Source: Lingula anatina (taxonomy: Eukaryota; Brachiopoda; Lingulata; Lingulida; Lingulidae). From it: a stretch of 61,575 nt of DNA. The stretch spans positions 195,939-257,513 of the forward strand of contig NW_019775494.1 in the NCBI RefSeq assembly GCF_001039355.2. Direction: 5' to 3'. This document shows positions 49,335 to 60,649 of the stretch, piece after piece (positions within the stretch are counted from its first letter, which is position 1; the number at the start of each line of letters is the position of its first letter). Position numbers and translations under genes: made by a program. Below the pieces are notes generated by a model. The model did no database searches and had not been told where the DNA came from. It saw only the letters and a list, made by a program, of their open reading frames with translations.

Positions 49335-50075
49335 GCGTGCGCGCGAGTGCGCACGAACCCGTTATGAAAATTATTCAAGCAATCCAACAGTGCCATGTCT
49401 ATAAACCAGAGCATAACGTTATGTAACCATTAGATGTCATAAATGCAACTCGTTGCATATAGACTTACAATGCCGTCTCGGTTTTCTTTTGTCACCCACA
49501 TGTCTTGTCATTAGACAGTTTTACATTCAGTACACAAAAGTTGTGGATGCTAGCAAAACTGCTGTGAATTAAAGAACCTTAAAGAATCTCTATGGATTTT
49601 TAGAAATTTCTAAACAGTTGAAAATCAAAGCAGCCGTGTAGGTAACCAAATCACAATTACGTGTTGTTTTTCATCAGTCACCCGCATGGATTTGTTCCTG
49701 TCTAGTCGTTACACAAAAACACTGAAAAGAAAATTTTGAAATAATGGTACAAGCAAGTCTACCGCATAAATTTGTAAAACGAATCAGAAAAATAAATATG
49801 TATAAATGTCTTTTCAATCAAAGTAGCGCTGTGTTGATTTGATGACACATTTATCAGTTATCCTTATCATGTGGTTTTATATCATGTTATCTTTTTAGGG
49901 CACGAGTCATCTTGTTCTACTCTAGGTTCTAGATTTCCGTATTGCCAGCTCGATCTTGATTTCATATATAACCCATATCGAAAAAAGCGACCCCATCACA
50001 AGGTATATTTTAATATTTAACAAGCTAGCTTTTACTGTGCCTTGACACTCAGGGTATCTTGTTCCCATTCACTCG

Positions 50076-51103
50076 TCAATCAGAAGTCACTTTCTTGAGG
50101 TCACGTCTTGTCCTTTTCAATATTTCATATGCGATATTTACTCCAATCAGAAGCACGATTGTTTGCTGCGGGATGGCGCTGACGTAACAAATCATCGGCA
50201 GTTGGCCAGTGTACCACGTGTCAACGTTCATCATCACAAAGACGAGGAGTTGAGGGGGGAAGCGGAAGATGAAGGACGTAACTGGAAATGGAAATAATTA
50301 AGTATTAGGGATAATTTAAATTTTGAATGGAATATGACCAAAAGTTGCCACAACATTACAATCAAGTTCTGCACACATCAGCTTCCTGGTATTGCAATTT
50401 AATAAATTGAGCATGCTGAGTGCAGCTACTCCTTTAAAGGGACCCAGTTAAGTACACCGCTCGAATTAAAGGGGCGTGATGTCAAAATAGCATCTTGCGA
50501 TACCTATCCTGACTTTGACTATTATATCTGATACTATACCGTAATTTCTTGCACAAGTCATCTTAACCATCTTAAAATCATCTTAAAAATATCGAAATAT
50601 ACCTACCGAAATATAACATATTAAGCCTCTTGTACAACGTCGATTCTCTTCGCCCCAACATCGCTATAAGTTTTCTTCCGTGCAGAAAGACATTGCTTAT
50701 CTCACACAGGTAATTCCAAAGAGCGTAGAAGGTGGCTCGATCACATGGGGGGAACTGCACAGCCGTGCCGAAGAAGATACACTAGAATAAAAGAAAATAT
50801 TGCTTTACATCTCAAACAATATATCTTTATAAAGGAATTCTTTATCATTTGATTAACTTTGTTAAAAGAACCCATAGTGATATTTTGGAGCAACTGTTTT
50901 CCCGCTGTCCATGAGAATTGTTTAGCATCACACGCCCCACTCCCCGTCATGTATAGGCCCTCAGATACTGAAAAAACCTATAGAAGTAAACCTTTCAGAC
51001 CATTTACGAAACTACTGATTCCCTTTTCTCTTTCTGTCTTTTTTCCATACTGGATAATACTTTCATTACATAAATACGTAGTCGAGTGTCTAATTAGATG
51101 ATG

Positions 51104-51143
<40 letters not shown>

Positions 51144-53373
51144 AAAGAGAGCATACCAAGACATGATGCGCGTAAACATCGAAACTCCCTATTTGTTCCT
51201 TACTTATTGCCAGAGCAACAGAATCGTAGGCAAAATATCCTGAAAACAACGATATCTTTGAATGTTCACCTTTGCTCGCCGTTTTTGAAATTTACCAGTC
51301 ATGAATATAACTAACAATTACTGGTAGCCTATATACTATACTAATATAAATGCACATCAGATACCCGTGTAGTCACAATAACATAACATGCCTTAGAACT
51401 TAAAGGTATTTTCAAGATCAACCTATAGGCCTACACGTGAATATCACTCACCTACTGACATACAGTGTAAATAGAACGCCCAGGGAGAGCTCTCAAACCA
51501 CTCGCGGCCTGTCAAGACCCTTAAAACAAATTAAATTTAATAACAAATTATTTTATGTGAGGTAAGCGGGCCATATTTGCTCAATATTTAGTCACATGAC
51601 ACCAAGGACACGCCCTATCTTACCTTACTGGCATACTGGATAACCAGCGACGGCTACTAAAGACACCTCAGTGCTAAAAAGTGCAAATCGGCTTAAACCT
51701 CGCGAGAGTCTTCCACCAATAATGATCAATAATGGATGAACAAAACTTCTCCGAACTGAAACCTCGCATAATTACATTTGCCGCAGGCGCCGTCCGATGA
51801 AATTGAATACGATTTCCGTGCGACTTTTCTTTACAATGTTTTCAAGTAGTGTTTACGGGCTACAGCGAGTATGTTAACATTCAGTACGGATGCAAACCAT
51901 ATCTTATTTTGGTTCGTCGATGGAAAGAGATAATACGGAGACCTGTCTCAGTGAAGTTTTCGTTCGCCCTCCATGTGTTTTTTTTAAGTGCGTACGATAC
52001 GTTGTCAGTGTAGCCCCCTTATATTTTTGCCCTCTTATGGTCAGAATAAGACTGGGTTCCCATACCTAACAAGATCGATCCATCTCCGAGCTGTTTTTCG
52101 CTAAATCGCTTTCAGTTTAAGCGGTTTAGATGTCTGGCACACCTACTGAAGCTGCTCAAAAGATAGTCAATTAACCCCTGGTTGCTTCAGTAGGTGTGAC
52201 AGACATCTAAGCCGCTTAACCTGATTGCAATTTAGCGAGAATCCCTTCGGAGATAGATCGATCCACAGTTAGTGCGAGTGGTCCCTAAGTAGACTCACAA
52301 CTTCAATTTCATACAAGTGAATTACACTGCGTATTTTTCATGTCGTCTTCACTATTGTTAGGTCTCCAAAGCCAAGGAGGGGGAGGTAAAATACAATTAA
52401 CAGTTTTACGCATCATCACGGTAGCCGCAAGTCCACCGAGCAATACCCGTGCCCGTACGAAAACCGTGCAATATCATCTACGACATTGCTAAAGACCCAC
52501 AGGCTAGGTTATTTTTTTTTAAATTTTTTTTATCAAAAGTAAAAAGTTTCGGGTTAACAAAACCGTAGAGGCTACGGAAAACGTGAATCCGAACGATTTC
52601 ACACGGCCACTGCCTGCTTCCGCAAGGGTGCCGACTAAAAAGAGACATAAATGGGTAGTAAACTATCATCGTACAGCCATGCATGCCAAACGTAATTTAT
52701 GGTTCAGTTTCGCCTGTATTGTCATTATTGTTTTGCATGGATGACCAAGACGCATATCAGACCAAGGAGTTACAACTCCTTGATATAAGAAAGCCAAATG
52801 TATAAACCAAACAAGGCATTATATAGTACTTTGGTCAAGTTAATTGTTTTTGTCGATTCAACTATCCACAGGACCAAGTGACCGCTCTTTTACATGCCTA
52901 TGAGCTAGTTTTGTGCTTAGTCTGATCAAGGAGTTACAGCACTATTGTTATACATCGGTTCCTACCAAAGACCTTACAATTACTACATAAAGAGGTGAAC
53001 AACCACAGTACAGATAAGTAGATACTGGTATATAAAAATACAAAAGATTGAACAAATAAATAGATAGATAAATAGTATGAGGAACAACTAATAAGGATTC
53101 TATCTGAACAAAAACAGAGTAAGAAAAGAACTGGTATATTAAAATTTGACCACATGTCACTCACAGTATCAAGGCCAGAGTGCCAAACAGAATAGCATGT
53201 AGCCAGGATATAACGTAAGCTGTCCAGCGATCTGGGTATCCGGCGCATTTCTCAGGTGTGTAATGACTGACCAGCCGATTAAGTGCCGTAAAGAATAGGA
53301 ACGACGTGGGGAATATTACGACAACGGCCTTGCCCTTCCATATGAATTCCTCGTTAAAAGACGCAGCGTCCAT
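50076..53373 (-). CDS. TLC-domain multipass membrane protein, copy 1 (TLCD4/TMEM56-like)
   Basis: Five exons on the minus strand: 53373-53165, 51519-51452, 51239-51157, 50781-50607 and 50281-50076. All joins are in phase with consensus GT-AG sites; 246 residues. About six hydrophobic segments are spread along the chain (for example VVVIFPTSFLFFTALNRLV, LHAILFGTLALILVL, QLLVFVMMNV and TIVLLIGVNIAYEIL). The layout and the His-His pair in VYAHHVL (117-118) fit the TRAM-LAG1-CLN8 (TLC) family. ISNVFLHGRKLIAMLG corresponds to the region after the His pair in TLCD4. The family acts in endoplasmic-reticulum or other membranes on lipid metabolism or sensing; the exact role here is unknown. A spliced 5' leader exists (acceptor TTTCTTTACAG at 53410, donor CACAG|GTACGC at 53554). 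An intact paralogue lies at 56273-59730. Confidence 0.85.
51109..51140. repeat. (GA)n microsatellite in TLC copy 1 intron
   Basis: About 16 GA units; a shorter version sits at the matching place in copy 2 (about 57625-57645). Confidence 0.95.
52052..52264. mobile_element. GATCGATC-type hairpin element in TLC copy 1 intron 1
   Basis: A nearly complete hairpin. The left arm runs from GATCGATCCATCTCCGAG through TTTAGATGTCTGGCACACC to CTACTGAAGC. The right arm is the diverged reverse complement (GCTTCAGTAGGTGTGACAGA ... GGAGATAGATCGATCC). The loop is short (about 52160-52180). No ORF. Related elements are at 763-1160, 57840-58050 and 58726-58920. Confidence 0.75.
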
Positions 53374-53605
53374 TTTGGCGTATTAAGTGTGGGAATAGGT
53401 CTACCGTAGCTGTAAAGAAAATAAAGAAAAAATGGAAAACAGTATACCCATCAGTTTGTCGGAAGTTGATCTGTCTCGGCATATAGAGATGATGTTTATG
53501 TTGAGGAAAATTTAAATTCAACTGCTCCATTTCCAAACTAACTGAAAGCGTACCTGTGAACTCCTTCGTCCTAACACTTGGGACTTCATCAGTAACAGTG
53601 CACTG

Positions 53606-53897
53606 AAGGCCCAGTCACACCTAACTTAAAGGGGTAGCTACGCATGAGTAGCGTGAGTGACGTCGATTATACGCACAACTTTTGAGCGTATGAATCACTG
53701 TTTCCTGCGAATTAGAATGAAGACAAAAGCAGCATATGGAGTTGTTTTTGAACATGCACAAAACTTTTTATCTCCCTCCGAATATTGGAACGTGCTACCA
53801 CGTGTGTCTGCGTACTCGAAACGTATACGGCGTAAGGTCTGCTTATGGGCACTTTTTTTCATACGTAAGTGCTATACGCTAGGTGTGACAGTGCCTT
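53606..53897. mobile_element. MITE with AAGGC-CACACCTA inverted termini, intact copy
   Basis: The left end AAGGCCCAGTCACACCTA pairs with the right end TAGGTGTGACAGTGCCTT. About 290 bp, immediately upstream of the TLC copy 1 leader, so it may affect its promoter. The corresponding element in unit 2 (59953-60799) is split by an LTR-like insertion. Confidence 0.65.
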
Positions 53898-55177
53898 AAG
53901 TGTATGGTCAGTCTAGTGAGAACTGTCCACCATTACTCTGTCCCAGATAAGGGTTATATTTGATATCCTCTATTAACATAGCACTGCCTGGATGTTCAGA
54001 ATCTTCAAGGGGGCGGGGAGAGGGACTCAATCATTATGACCATCTTGCATTCTAAATAAACCATTAGCACATATTGGTACTAGTACTTCATGATCAATTT
54101 TAAAATATTCCTGGTCACTAGTTAAATGATTGTTCTGGTACTAAGGGCGGACACGAATATCACTATGATTATTGTAAGACGCATGAATCAATTTCAGATA
54201 AAAATTTCCACTTTCATTACTAATTTTTTTTTAAATATGAAAATGTCAAAAAAAAAAAACTATAAAAGGTGAAAATTTGAGCGTTTTACTAAGAGCTAAA
54301 TAAAGTACATCTTCCGCCATACATTTAATATGCCCGCAACACTCCCCTTGCATGTCACATGCTAGCTTTAATCTAGTAACGTCGGGGTTATTATTAACCT
54401 ATAGCTTACCCTAACACCCCATCAATGGGAACCCTCTACCAGGGAGACAGATATTCACATATTTTACAGATATTCACAGATATGTCTTTAGATAGATAGA
54501 CGGTCATTTTGGTCTGCTTACTAAGGCACCGTTCATATGAAAACTCCAAATTCCAAAAATCCAAAAATCCATTGGCGGTATCTAGTGATCACGGTCTGTG
54601 CCCTGAATACCACGCTGCGTAATTTACTAGCAGAGCGAGCGAGTTACTTCCAAAGCTGTAATTACATCTCGGTTTCGCTCGGAGGAGATTCTGACACCTG
54701 GACGCATGTGCAGTAGGTTGAGGAGCTGGAAGAGCTCTTTCGTTACGGCCGGAATTTCCAGCATTACTAGTACTTGTTATGCAATTAGGAAAGAGATGAA
54801 AAATACATCATGGTCTTCTGAATCATCCCAGTTTTGCTAGGGAGATTTCCCCGCTTGTGGTTTAGACATTCACGTGCGTGGGCTGTGTTTTGGCGTTCTG
54901 CGAGGTTTTTTATATGAAGTGAACCAATATTTCGGGTGATTCAGCTCATTAATGTTAAAGAGTTGGACCGGGGGTAGATAATTTTAGAGTGATGTTCTAA
55001 TTGATTAATGCTCGACCGATACTACATATCACTGGTAAACGACATTATCAACCAAAGTTTATTTTCCCGCACCTATGTGACAAGAGATACCAAAATAATA
55101 TGCGTTATTTTCAAAATCAGAATGAACTTTATCGAATCCCTCTCAACTGTCTTAATTTATTCAGTTTTCTTTTCGAG

Positions 55178-55334
55178 GCAACGAACAGTTACAAGGGGTG
55201 TCAACAAAGGAGTGAAGGAAGATTTTCAGTTGTCCATGGAGAAACATATGGCTCGCAGTGAAGAAAATATCGAGGCTTTGATTCGTGAATTTTTAGCCAA
55301 TGAGAGAGAACTTTTGCAAGACAACCTCTTATAG
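55178..55334 (+). pseudogene. Duplicated INTS10 terminal exon
   Basis: The same length (157 bp) as the real last exon at 46125-46281 and open to the same stop. There are eight substitutions, at least five changing residues (for example RLTMEKQV to QLSMEKHM). The acceptor has changed from TTTTCCAG to TTTTCGAG, a weaker site. It has no upstream INTS10 exons of its own. It could be a dead copy or an alternative last exon of INTS10; the excess of replacement changes favours the former. Confidence 0.7.
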
Positions 55335-55424
55335 CACTGGCAGTCACAGTGCACCGTCGTCACTGTGCATTTCTTCAGAGATTAAACAATAAGCAGAAAA
55401 CCGTTTGACCCATTGTCTTGAAAG

Positions 55425-55460
55425 CAGGTTTTTGGACCGTGAAATAAAAAAAAAATTAGA
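55425..55460 (+). pseudogene. Remnant of the EF-hand gene 3' end in unit 2
   Basis: TTTTTGGACCG, a TGAAATAAAAAAAA run and ATTAG match the last codons, stop and start of the 3' UTR of the EF-hand gene (about 49012-49045). Everything upstream, back to just after the INTS10 terminal exon copy, is replaced by about 75 bp of unrelated sequence. Confidence 0.7.
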
Positions 55461-56272
55461 GATGCCAGAGGTAGTAATGTGTTAAAAACAAAGCAGAGAT
55501 GGACAAAAAGTAAATAGAGTTACTCTATTTAAGAGATGCACGATGCACATTTTCTTTTGAAGGAATGAGATATGGTGTCTGTTGTCAACGACTGAAGCAT
55601 GGATAAATAAAGGAATTCCTCTTCTTATGTCATCGTCCTTATATTTTTGTTATATCAGCTCCCTCTCTCTCTCTCTTTGTGTGTGGGGGTGTGACTTTAA
55701 AATTATTCATGCAATCCAACAGTACCATGTCTATAAACCAATGCAAAACGTTATTAAACCATAAATGGATATTCAATATAAATGTAACACGTTCCTTTTA
55801 GACTCGCAATGCCGTGTTGGTATTCACCTGTCACCACATATCTTGTCACTACACAATTTTACATCCAGTATACAAAAGTTGTGGATGCTAGCAAAACTGC
55901 TGTGAATTAAAGAAACTCAAAAAAACAAAAAAGTTTTTTTGTGGATTTTTCAGAAATTGTTCAACAGTTCGAAAGAAAATCAGCCGAGTAGGTTACCAAA
56001 TCACAACTACGTGTCGTTTTTCATCAGTCACCCGCATGTACTTGTTCATGTCTAGTCCTTACACAGAAACACTGAGAAGAAAAATAAATTGAAATAATGG
56101 TACAAGTCGACCGCATAGATTTGTAAACGAATTAGAAAATAAATATATAGGCTATAAACGTCTTTTCAACCAAAGTAGCGTTGTGTATATTTATTGACGC
56201 ATTTATCAGTTATCCTTCGATTATATCATGTTATCTCTTGTGGGCACGATTCATACTGTTCCCATTCACTGG

Positions 56273-59200
56273 TCAATCAGAGGTCACTTTCTTGGGGTCA
56301 CGTTTTGACCTTTTCAATATTTGATATGCGATATTTGCTCCAATCAGAAGCACGATTGTTTGCTGCGGGATGACGCTGACGTAACAAATCATCGGCAGTT
56401 GGCCAGTGTACCACACGTCAACGTTCATCATCACAAAGACGAGGAGTTGAGGGAAGAAGCGGAAGATGAAGAACGTAACTGGAAATGAAAACGATAAAGT
56501 ATTAAGGATAATTTAAATTTTGAATGGAATATGACCAAAATTTGCCACAACGTATACAAACAATTTCTTTGGAAATCCAAACAGAAAGGATAAACAATTC
56601 ATATGCGACATTTGGAAAAAAGTGTATAATAAACGTGAGGCATATTTTACATTTTAAGCAACTTTTCGATAAATTCTCTAATATATTTGTCGAGTCGACG
56701 AAATACTGAAGTCATTATCTGGATATCAAGTGGCTTGACGCAGAGCCTTTAAGGCCTTTTTCGCAACTGGACCGGTCCACTTCAAGAGACCCTTAATCGA
56801 AAATACGCCACAGAGGGATTTTTACCCCCTTTCACAAGTTCTCCACGAATCAGTTTCCCAGTGTTACAATTATATAAACTGAGCTTGTTGACTACAGCTT
56901 CTCCTTCAAAGGGGCCCTTTAAATAACAAGTTGCATTGTCAATATTTCAAAGCTGTCCGGACCATAAAGTAGCCTACGCCGCTCGACCTATTAAAGCGAT
57001 TTGATGCCAAAATAGCATCTTGCGATTCCTTACCTGACTTTCGACTATCTGATACTTAACTGCAATTTCTTGCACAAGTCATCTTAATATAACCATCTTA
57101 AAGTCATCTTAAAAATATCGAAATATATCTACCGAAAAATAACATATTGAGCCTCTTGTACAACGTCGATTCTTTTCGCCCCAACATCGCCAAAAGTTTT
57201 CTTCCGTGCAGAAAGACGTTGGTTATCTCACACAAGTAATCCCAAAGAACATAGAAGGTGACTCGGTCGCATGGGGGAAACTGCGAAGCCGTGACGAAGA
57301 AGATACACTAGAATAAAAGAAAAAATTGATCTACATCTCAAACAATACATGTATAAAAAGAAAATTAATTTATCATTTGGTTAACATTGTTAAAAGAACT
57401 CATAGTGATATCTTGGAGCAATTATTTTCCTGTTGTCCTTGAGAATTGTGTAGCATCACACGGCCCACTCTCCGTCATGTAAGAAAAAAACCTATAGAAG
57501 TAAACTTTTCAGACTATTTACGAATCTACTGATTTCCTTTTCTCTTTCTGTCTTTTTTTTCTCATATTAGGTACTACTTTCATTACATAAATACGTAGCC
57601 GAGTGTCTAATTAGGTGACGAATTTGAGAGAGAGAGAGAGAGAGAAGGAGAGAGAAAAGAAGGAGCTTACCAAGACATGATGCGCGTAAATATCGAAACT
57701 TCCTATTTGTTCCTTACTTATTGCCATAGCAACAGAATCGTAGGCAAAATATCCTGAAAACAATGATATCTTATACTTGTATATACTATACTTATATAAA
57801 TGCACATCAGATAGCCACAAATTGTCTTATCACTATGGGCGCATTCCCATAGATTTTAGATCGATCTATCCCCGTGGGGAGTCTCACTAGATTACTGTCA
57901 GATAATCCGGCTTAAATGTCCTTCCCGCCTACTATAAGCTGTAAGGGGTAATTAACTTTCGTACCCGCTCGGCTGACAGCTATTTAGCGTGAACCCCCAG
58001 GGAGTTAGGTCGATCTAGTTGGATCGATCTAATCTCTGGGAATGGGGTAACGTAACATACGTTAGAACTTTAAGGTATTTTCAAGATCAACTTATACATG
58101 TGAATTTAGAATAATTGCCTCAGGATCACTTACCTGCTGACATACAGTGTAAATAGAACGCCCAGGGAGAGCTCTCAAACCACTCACGGCCTGTCAGGAC
58201 CCTTAAAACAAATTAAATTTAATAACAAATTATTTTATGTGAGGTAAGCGGGCCATATTTGCCCGATGTTTAGTTACGTGACACCAAGGGCATCTTACTG
58301 GCATGCTGGATAACCAGCGACGGCTACTAAAGACACCTTAGTGCTAAAAAGTGGAAATTGGCTTAAACCTCACGAGGGTCTATCACCAATAATGATCAAT
58401 AACAGATGAACAAGAATTCTCCTAACTGAAGCCTTGCATACATTTGCCGCAAGCCGTCCGGTGAAACTGAATACGATTTCCGTGCGACTTTTCTTTACAC
58501 TGTTCACAAGTATCTACGGGCTATATATAGCGAGTATGTTAACATTCAGTACGGATGCCAACCATATTTTATTTTGGTTCGTCAGTTGAAAAGATAGCAT
58601 ACGGAGACCTGTCAGTCTCAGTGAAGTGTTCGTTCGCCCTCCGTATGGATTCCTATACGTTGTCAGTGTAGCCCCCTTACATATTAGCCCTCATTTGGTC
58701 AGAGTACGACTGGGTTCCCATACCTAGATCGATCTTACAGGATCGATCCATCGCACAGGTTTTTTTAGCTGTATTGCTTTCAACTTAAACGGCTTAGATG
58801 TCTGGCACGAAGACCGAAGCTGACAAAAGATAATTAATTACCCCTAGCAGTGTGACAGACATCTAAGCATCTTACGTTGATTGCAATTTAGCGAGAATCC
58901 CCTCGGAGATAGATCGAGCCACAGTTATTCACAACTTCAATTTCATACAATATCATCAATAACAAAACCGTAGAGGCTACGGAGAACGTGCTTCCGTATG
59001 ATTTAGCACGGCCACCGCCTGCTCCCGCACAAGCGCTGACATAAAAGGGTAGTAAATTAGCACCGCACGGGCGTTGCATGTCAAATGTAATTTATGGTTC
59101 AGTTTCGCCTGTATTATCATTATTGTTTTGCATGGATGACCAAGACGCATATCAGACTAAGCACAAAACTATCTCATAGGCATGTTAATGAGCGGTCACT

Positions 59201-59730
59201 TGATACTGTGGATAATGGTTGAATCGACTAAAACAGTTCACTTGACCAGAGAACTATATAATTCCTTGTTTGGTTTATACGTTTTGCTTTAATTTCTTAC
59301 ACTATTGTTATATCGGTTCCTACCAAAGACCTTACTGTTACTACATAAAGAGGTGAAAACTACAGTACAGATAAGTAGATACAGGTATATAAAAATTCAA
59401 AAGATTGAACAAATAAATAAATAGATAAATAGGTTGAAGAACAACTAATAAGAATTCTTTCCGGACAAAAACAGAGTAAGAAAAGAACTGGTATATTAAA
59501 ATTTGACCACGAGACACTCACAGTATTAAGGCCAGAGAGCCATTCAGAACAGCAGGTAGCCAGGATATAACGTAATTTGTCCAGCGATCTGGGTATCCGG
59601 CGCATTTCTCAGGTGTGTAATAGCTGACCAGTCGATTAAGTGCCGTAAAGAATAGGAACGACGTGGGGAATATTACGACAACGGCCTTGCCCTTCCATAT
59701 GAATTCCTCGTTGAATGACGCAGCGTCCAT
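56273..59730 (-). CDS. TLC-domain multipass membrane protein, copy 2 (TLCD4/TMEM56-like)
   Basis: Five exons on the minus strand: 59730-59522, 58201-58134, 57753-57671, 57307-57133 and 56478-56273. Each has the same length as its counterpart in copy 1, all splice sites are intact, and the product is again 246 residues. The His-His pair is kept (IYAHHVL). Differences are dispersed and mostly conservative or in loops: RLVSYYTPEK for RLVSHYTPEK, CIFFVTASQF for CIFFGTAVQF, FFIFRFFPQL for SFIFRFPPQL, and KRSKRDPKKV for KRTRRDLKKV. No stop or frameshift was found, so both copies are probably functional. A leader exon matching copy 1 is preserved at about 59890-59950. Intron 2 has gained a hairpin element (57840-58050). 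Confidence 0.85.
57840..58050. mobile_element. GATCGATC-type hairpin element specific to unit 2
   Basis: The ends CATTCCCATAGATTTTAGAT and AATCTCTGGGAATGGGG are inverted. GATCGATCT motifs lie just inside each end, and the inner arms include GGCTTAAATGTCC and TGACAGCTATTTAGCG. It is not present at the matching place in TLC copy 1 intron 2, so it inserted after the duplication or was lost from unit 1. Confidence 0.65.
58726..58920. mobile_element. GATCGATC-type hairpin element, unit 2 copy
   Basis: Counterpart of 52052-52264, inherited through the duplication. The arms are more eroded: the CTACTGAAGC/GCTTCAGTAG core is partly lost. Confidence 0.65.
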
Positions 59731-60096
59731 TTGGCTTATTAGGGGTGGGAATAGGTCTATCGTAGCTGTAAAAAAAATAAAGAAAAAATTAAAAACAGTA
59801 TACCCATCAGTCTGGCGGAAGTTGATCTGTTTGTGTAGAGCTGTTGTTCATATTGAGGAAATTTTTAACTGCTCCATTTCCAAACTAACTGACAGCGTAC
59901 CTGTGAACTCCTTCGTCCTAGAACTTGGGACTTCATCAGTAACACTGCACTGAAGGCCCTGTCACACCTAGCTTAAAGGGGTACGTACAGTGTATGAGTA
60001 GCGTGAGTGACGTCGATAATACGCACAACTTTGAGCGTATGAAATCACCGTTTCCGGCTAATTAGAATGAAGACAAAAGCAGCCTTTGGAGTTGTT

Positions 60097-60649
60097 GTCG
60101 ACATCGACAAAATATCACGTTATCACACCTACTGCAATGTCGCTGTAATAGGGTCATGAATATTTGAGTACTTTTTGACAACGCTCACTATAAAAGCGAG
60201 CGCACACCACTTCTGGGTGCGGTCAGGTTTTTTCTCTTCGAAATGTAATAAGACAATTGCTTTCCTGGCCGCCACGTTACTGTGTACTCAATCTTTAAGT
60301 TGCCGAATGTTGTGTAAGTACTATAGATATATATTTAATTTCATAGTTTAGTCATATTGTCGATATTTGCGTGTTCGTATCTCTCTCTCTCTCTCTCTCT
60401 CCGTTCTTTATATTTGCATTTGTGCGTACACTTTATGTAATATATTTATTTATTATTATTATTATTATTTATCTATTTTACTTATTTTTTGTTTAGTTTC
60501 ACCACATCAGAAAACACTTCAGAACTCACCTCAGAATTCACCCCAGAACTCACCTTAGAATTCACTATAAATAGCTAAAAAATGTGCGTGAACAATAAAG
60601 GTGAAATTTAAAGATTCGTTGTTGAGTTATTGACTGGTTCGCAGTAATA
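60097..60649 (+). mobile_element. LTR-like insertion, possible solo LTR
   Basis: The insertion is bounded by direct repeats of GGAGTTGTT (60088-60096 and 60650-60658), a sequence present once at the empty site in unit 1 (about 53740). It starts TGTCGACATC (or TGTTGTCGACA if the target duplication is shorter). Inside, TATAAAAG (60189-60196) and AATAAA (60594-60599) are placed as the promoter and polyadenylation signal of an LTR would be. A short minisatellite of AGAACTCACC/AGAATTCACC units lies at about 60520-60565. No TIR was found. The right end (CAGTAATA) is not the usual CA, so the class is uncertain. Confidence 0.5.
60378..60402. repeat. (CT)n microsatellite in the LTR-like insertion
   Basis: About 11 CT units. 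Confidence 0.9.

Larger units (their letters stand above)
45640..54435. repeat. Segmental tandem duplication, unit 1
   Basis: This block (INTS10 terminal exon, EF-hand gene, TLC gene and downstream DNA) is repeated in the same order and orientation at about 54712-61300. Alignable landmarks include GAATTTCCAGCG near 45676 versus 54752, the INTS10 last exon, all five TLC exons, the GATCGATC hairpin, the CACACCTA MITE and the CACCCCATCAATGGGAAC end. Divergence is clear in non-coding DNA, with indels, so this is a genuine duplication and not an assembly echo. Confidence 0.85.

Noticed and set aside
49097-49414. ORF with ThrHis and ArgGlu runs
   Set aside because: Created by the CT/GT compound microsatellite.
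52934-53248. 104-codon minus-strand ORF starting inside TLC exon 1
   Set aside because: Out of frame with the TLC protein and runs into its intron; the parallel ORF at 59360-59605 exists only because of the duplication.
60097-60649. hAT-type DNA transposon (8-bp target duplication)
   Set aside because: The ends of the insertion show no terminal inverted repeats, while TATA and polyadenylation motifs favour an LTR.
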